From JARRQJ01 sp963810615 (GTDB lineage Bacteria; Pseudomonadota; Gammaproteobacteria; DRLM01), in contig CAWEOA010000002.1 of the NCBI GenBank assembly GCA_963810615.1, positions 310,001-374,000 on the forward strand: a stretch of DNA of 64,000 bases, read 5' to 3'. Each line of letters begins with the position of its first letter. The first letter of the stretch is position 1. This document shows, piece after piece, positions 63,587 through 64,000 of the stretch. Made by a program: the position numbers and the translations under genes. Below the pieces are notes generated by a model. The model made no database searches and had not been told where the DNA came from. It saw nothing but the letters and a program-made list of their open reading frames with translations.

Positions 63587-64000
63587 CTAAACGCGGAATT
63601 TCTTCATCAAGGCCAGCAGTTGACTCGACTCGCCCGTCACGCTACCCGACAGCTCCGTAGACCGCTGTACGCCTTGAGCAGTTTCTTCCGAGACCTGGCT
63701 GATATTATGAATATTGCGGTTGATCTCGGCGCTGACGGCACTTTGCTCTTCCGCGGCGCTGGCAATCTGCATATTCATCTCATTGATGGTTGCAACCGCC
63801 TTGGTAACCACGTGCAGAGACTCCTCCGCCTGCGTCGCCTGCTGCACACTCAACTGCGCCTGAGAGCTGCCGCCTTCCATCACCGCCACGGCATTGGCGG
63901 CCCCTCCCTGTAGCTTTTCGATCATTTCCCTGATCTGCTGCGTCGAGTCCTGGGTACGGCTGGCCAAGGAACGCACCTCATCGGCCACCACAGCAAAACC
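63587..64000 (-). CDS. Methyl-accepting chemotaxis protein, C-terminal part (cut by window)
   Basis: Open to the right edge, so only the last ~137 residues are visible. FAVVADEVRSLASRT is the end of the highly conserved signalling hairpin; the long helix after it has methylation-site-like Glu/Gln pairs and ends without a CheR-binding pentapeptide (terminal KKFRV). Sensor domain and membrane parts lie outside the window. Confidence 0.92.
   Translation of the reverse strand, partial: GFAVVADEVRSLASRTQDSTQQIREMIEKLQGGAANAVAVMEGGSSQAQLSVQQATQAEESLHVVTKAVATINEMNMQIASAAEEQSAVSAEINRNIHNISQVSEETAQGVQRSTELSGSVTGESSQLLALMKKFRV

Noticed and set aside
1..64000. CRISPR array or insertion sequence with transposase
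   Set aside because: No evenly spaced direct repeats and no transposase-like protein noticed; only non-coding MITE-like repeats are present.

Overview
The window reads as chromosomal DNA of an autotrophic gammaproteobacterium, probably a sulfur- or ammonia-oxidising lineage. The class assignment rests on the lpoA-yraN-dolP block, sspA/sspB, djlA and the rsmI-rnpB-mraZ-rsmH-ftsL-ftsI order. The autotrophic life style rests on a form I RuBisCO (cbbLS) with its CbbQ/CbbO activase and a divergent cbbR. No species is assigned. No transposase, integrase, phage gene or CRISPR array was seen.

Layout. 1-13.2 kb (minus strand): the division and cell-wall (dcw) cluster mraZ-rsmH-ftsL-ftsI-murE-murF-mraY-murD-ftsW-murG-murC-murB, almost every junction a 1-8 base overlap, leaving the window inside murB. 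It is driven by a near-consensus promoter followed by three GTGG[G/A] boxes spaced 10 bp apart, the expected MraZ operator. 13.4-14.7 kb: RNase P RNA and rsmI. 14.8-22.3 kb: lpoA, yraN, dolP and a GlcD-type oxidase on the plus strand; then sspB, an alpha carbonic anhydrase, sspA and djlA on the minus strand. 22.3-34.4 kb is rich in copper handling: a CopA-type ATPase with a small cupredoxin, an HDOD regulator, a glucan phosphorylase, and a six-gene copper operon (His/Cys-rich protein, CopA multicopper oxidase, CopB, an unrecognised 59-codon gene, a YHS-tagged P1B ATPase, a cytochrome c lipoprotein).

34.8-37.0 kb holds an unrecognised translationally coupled pair: a coiled-coil multi-membrane protein and a von Willebrand A-like lipoprotein. 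38.0-44.9 kb is the CO2-fixation locus cbbR / cbbL-cbbS-cbbQ-cbbO plus a small unknown gene; a terminator lies after cbbS, and self-complementary GCTGA/TCAGC-rich repeats fill all three inter-cbb gaps. 45.0-49.3 kb is a minus-strand trio: PLP decarboxylase, ATP-grasp protein and a second PLP-fold enzyme carrying a one-base frameshift. 49.8-52.0 kb is birA-coaX-small membrane protein-tRNA-Thr.

From 52 kb to the right edge the character changes: gene density falls, gaps of 300-500 bp appear, most genes encode small secreted, lipoprotein or membrane proteins of unknown role, and at least three copies of a MITE-like repeat occur. Recognisable islands in this tail are a redox group (tandem cupredoxin, dimeric alpha/beta-barrel protein, cytochrome c, membrane protein), pssA, a sulfotransferase-like gene next to a JmjC/cupin oxygenase, two related lipoproteins, and the end of a chemoreceptor gene cut by the right edge. 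The best candidates for undescribed biology are the coiled-coil/VWA pair, the decarboxylase/ATP-grasp/PLP trio and the tandem-cupredoxin operon.
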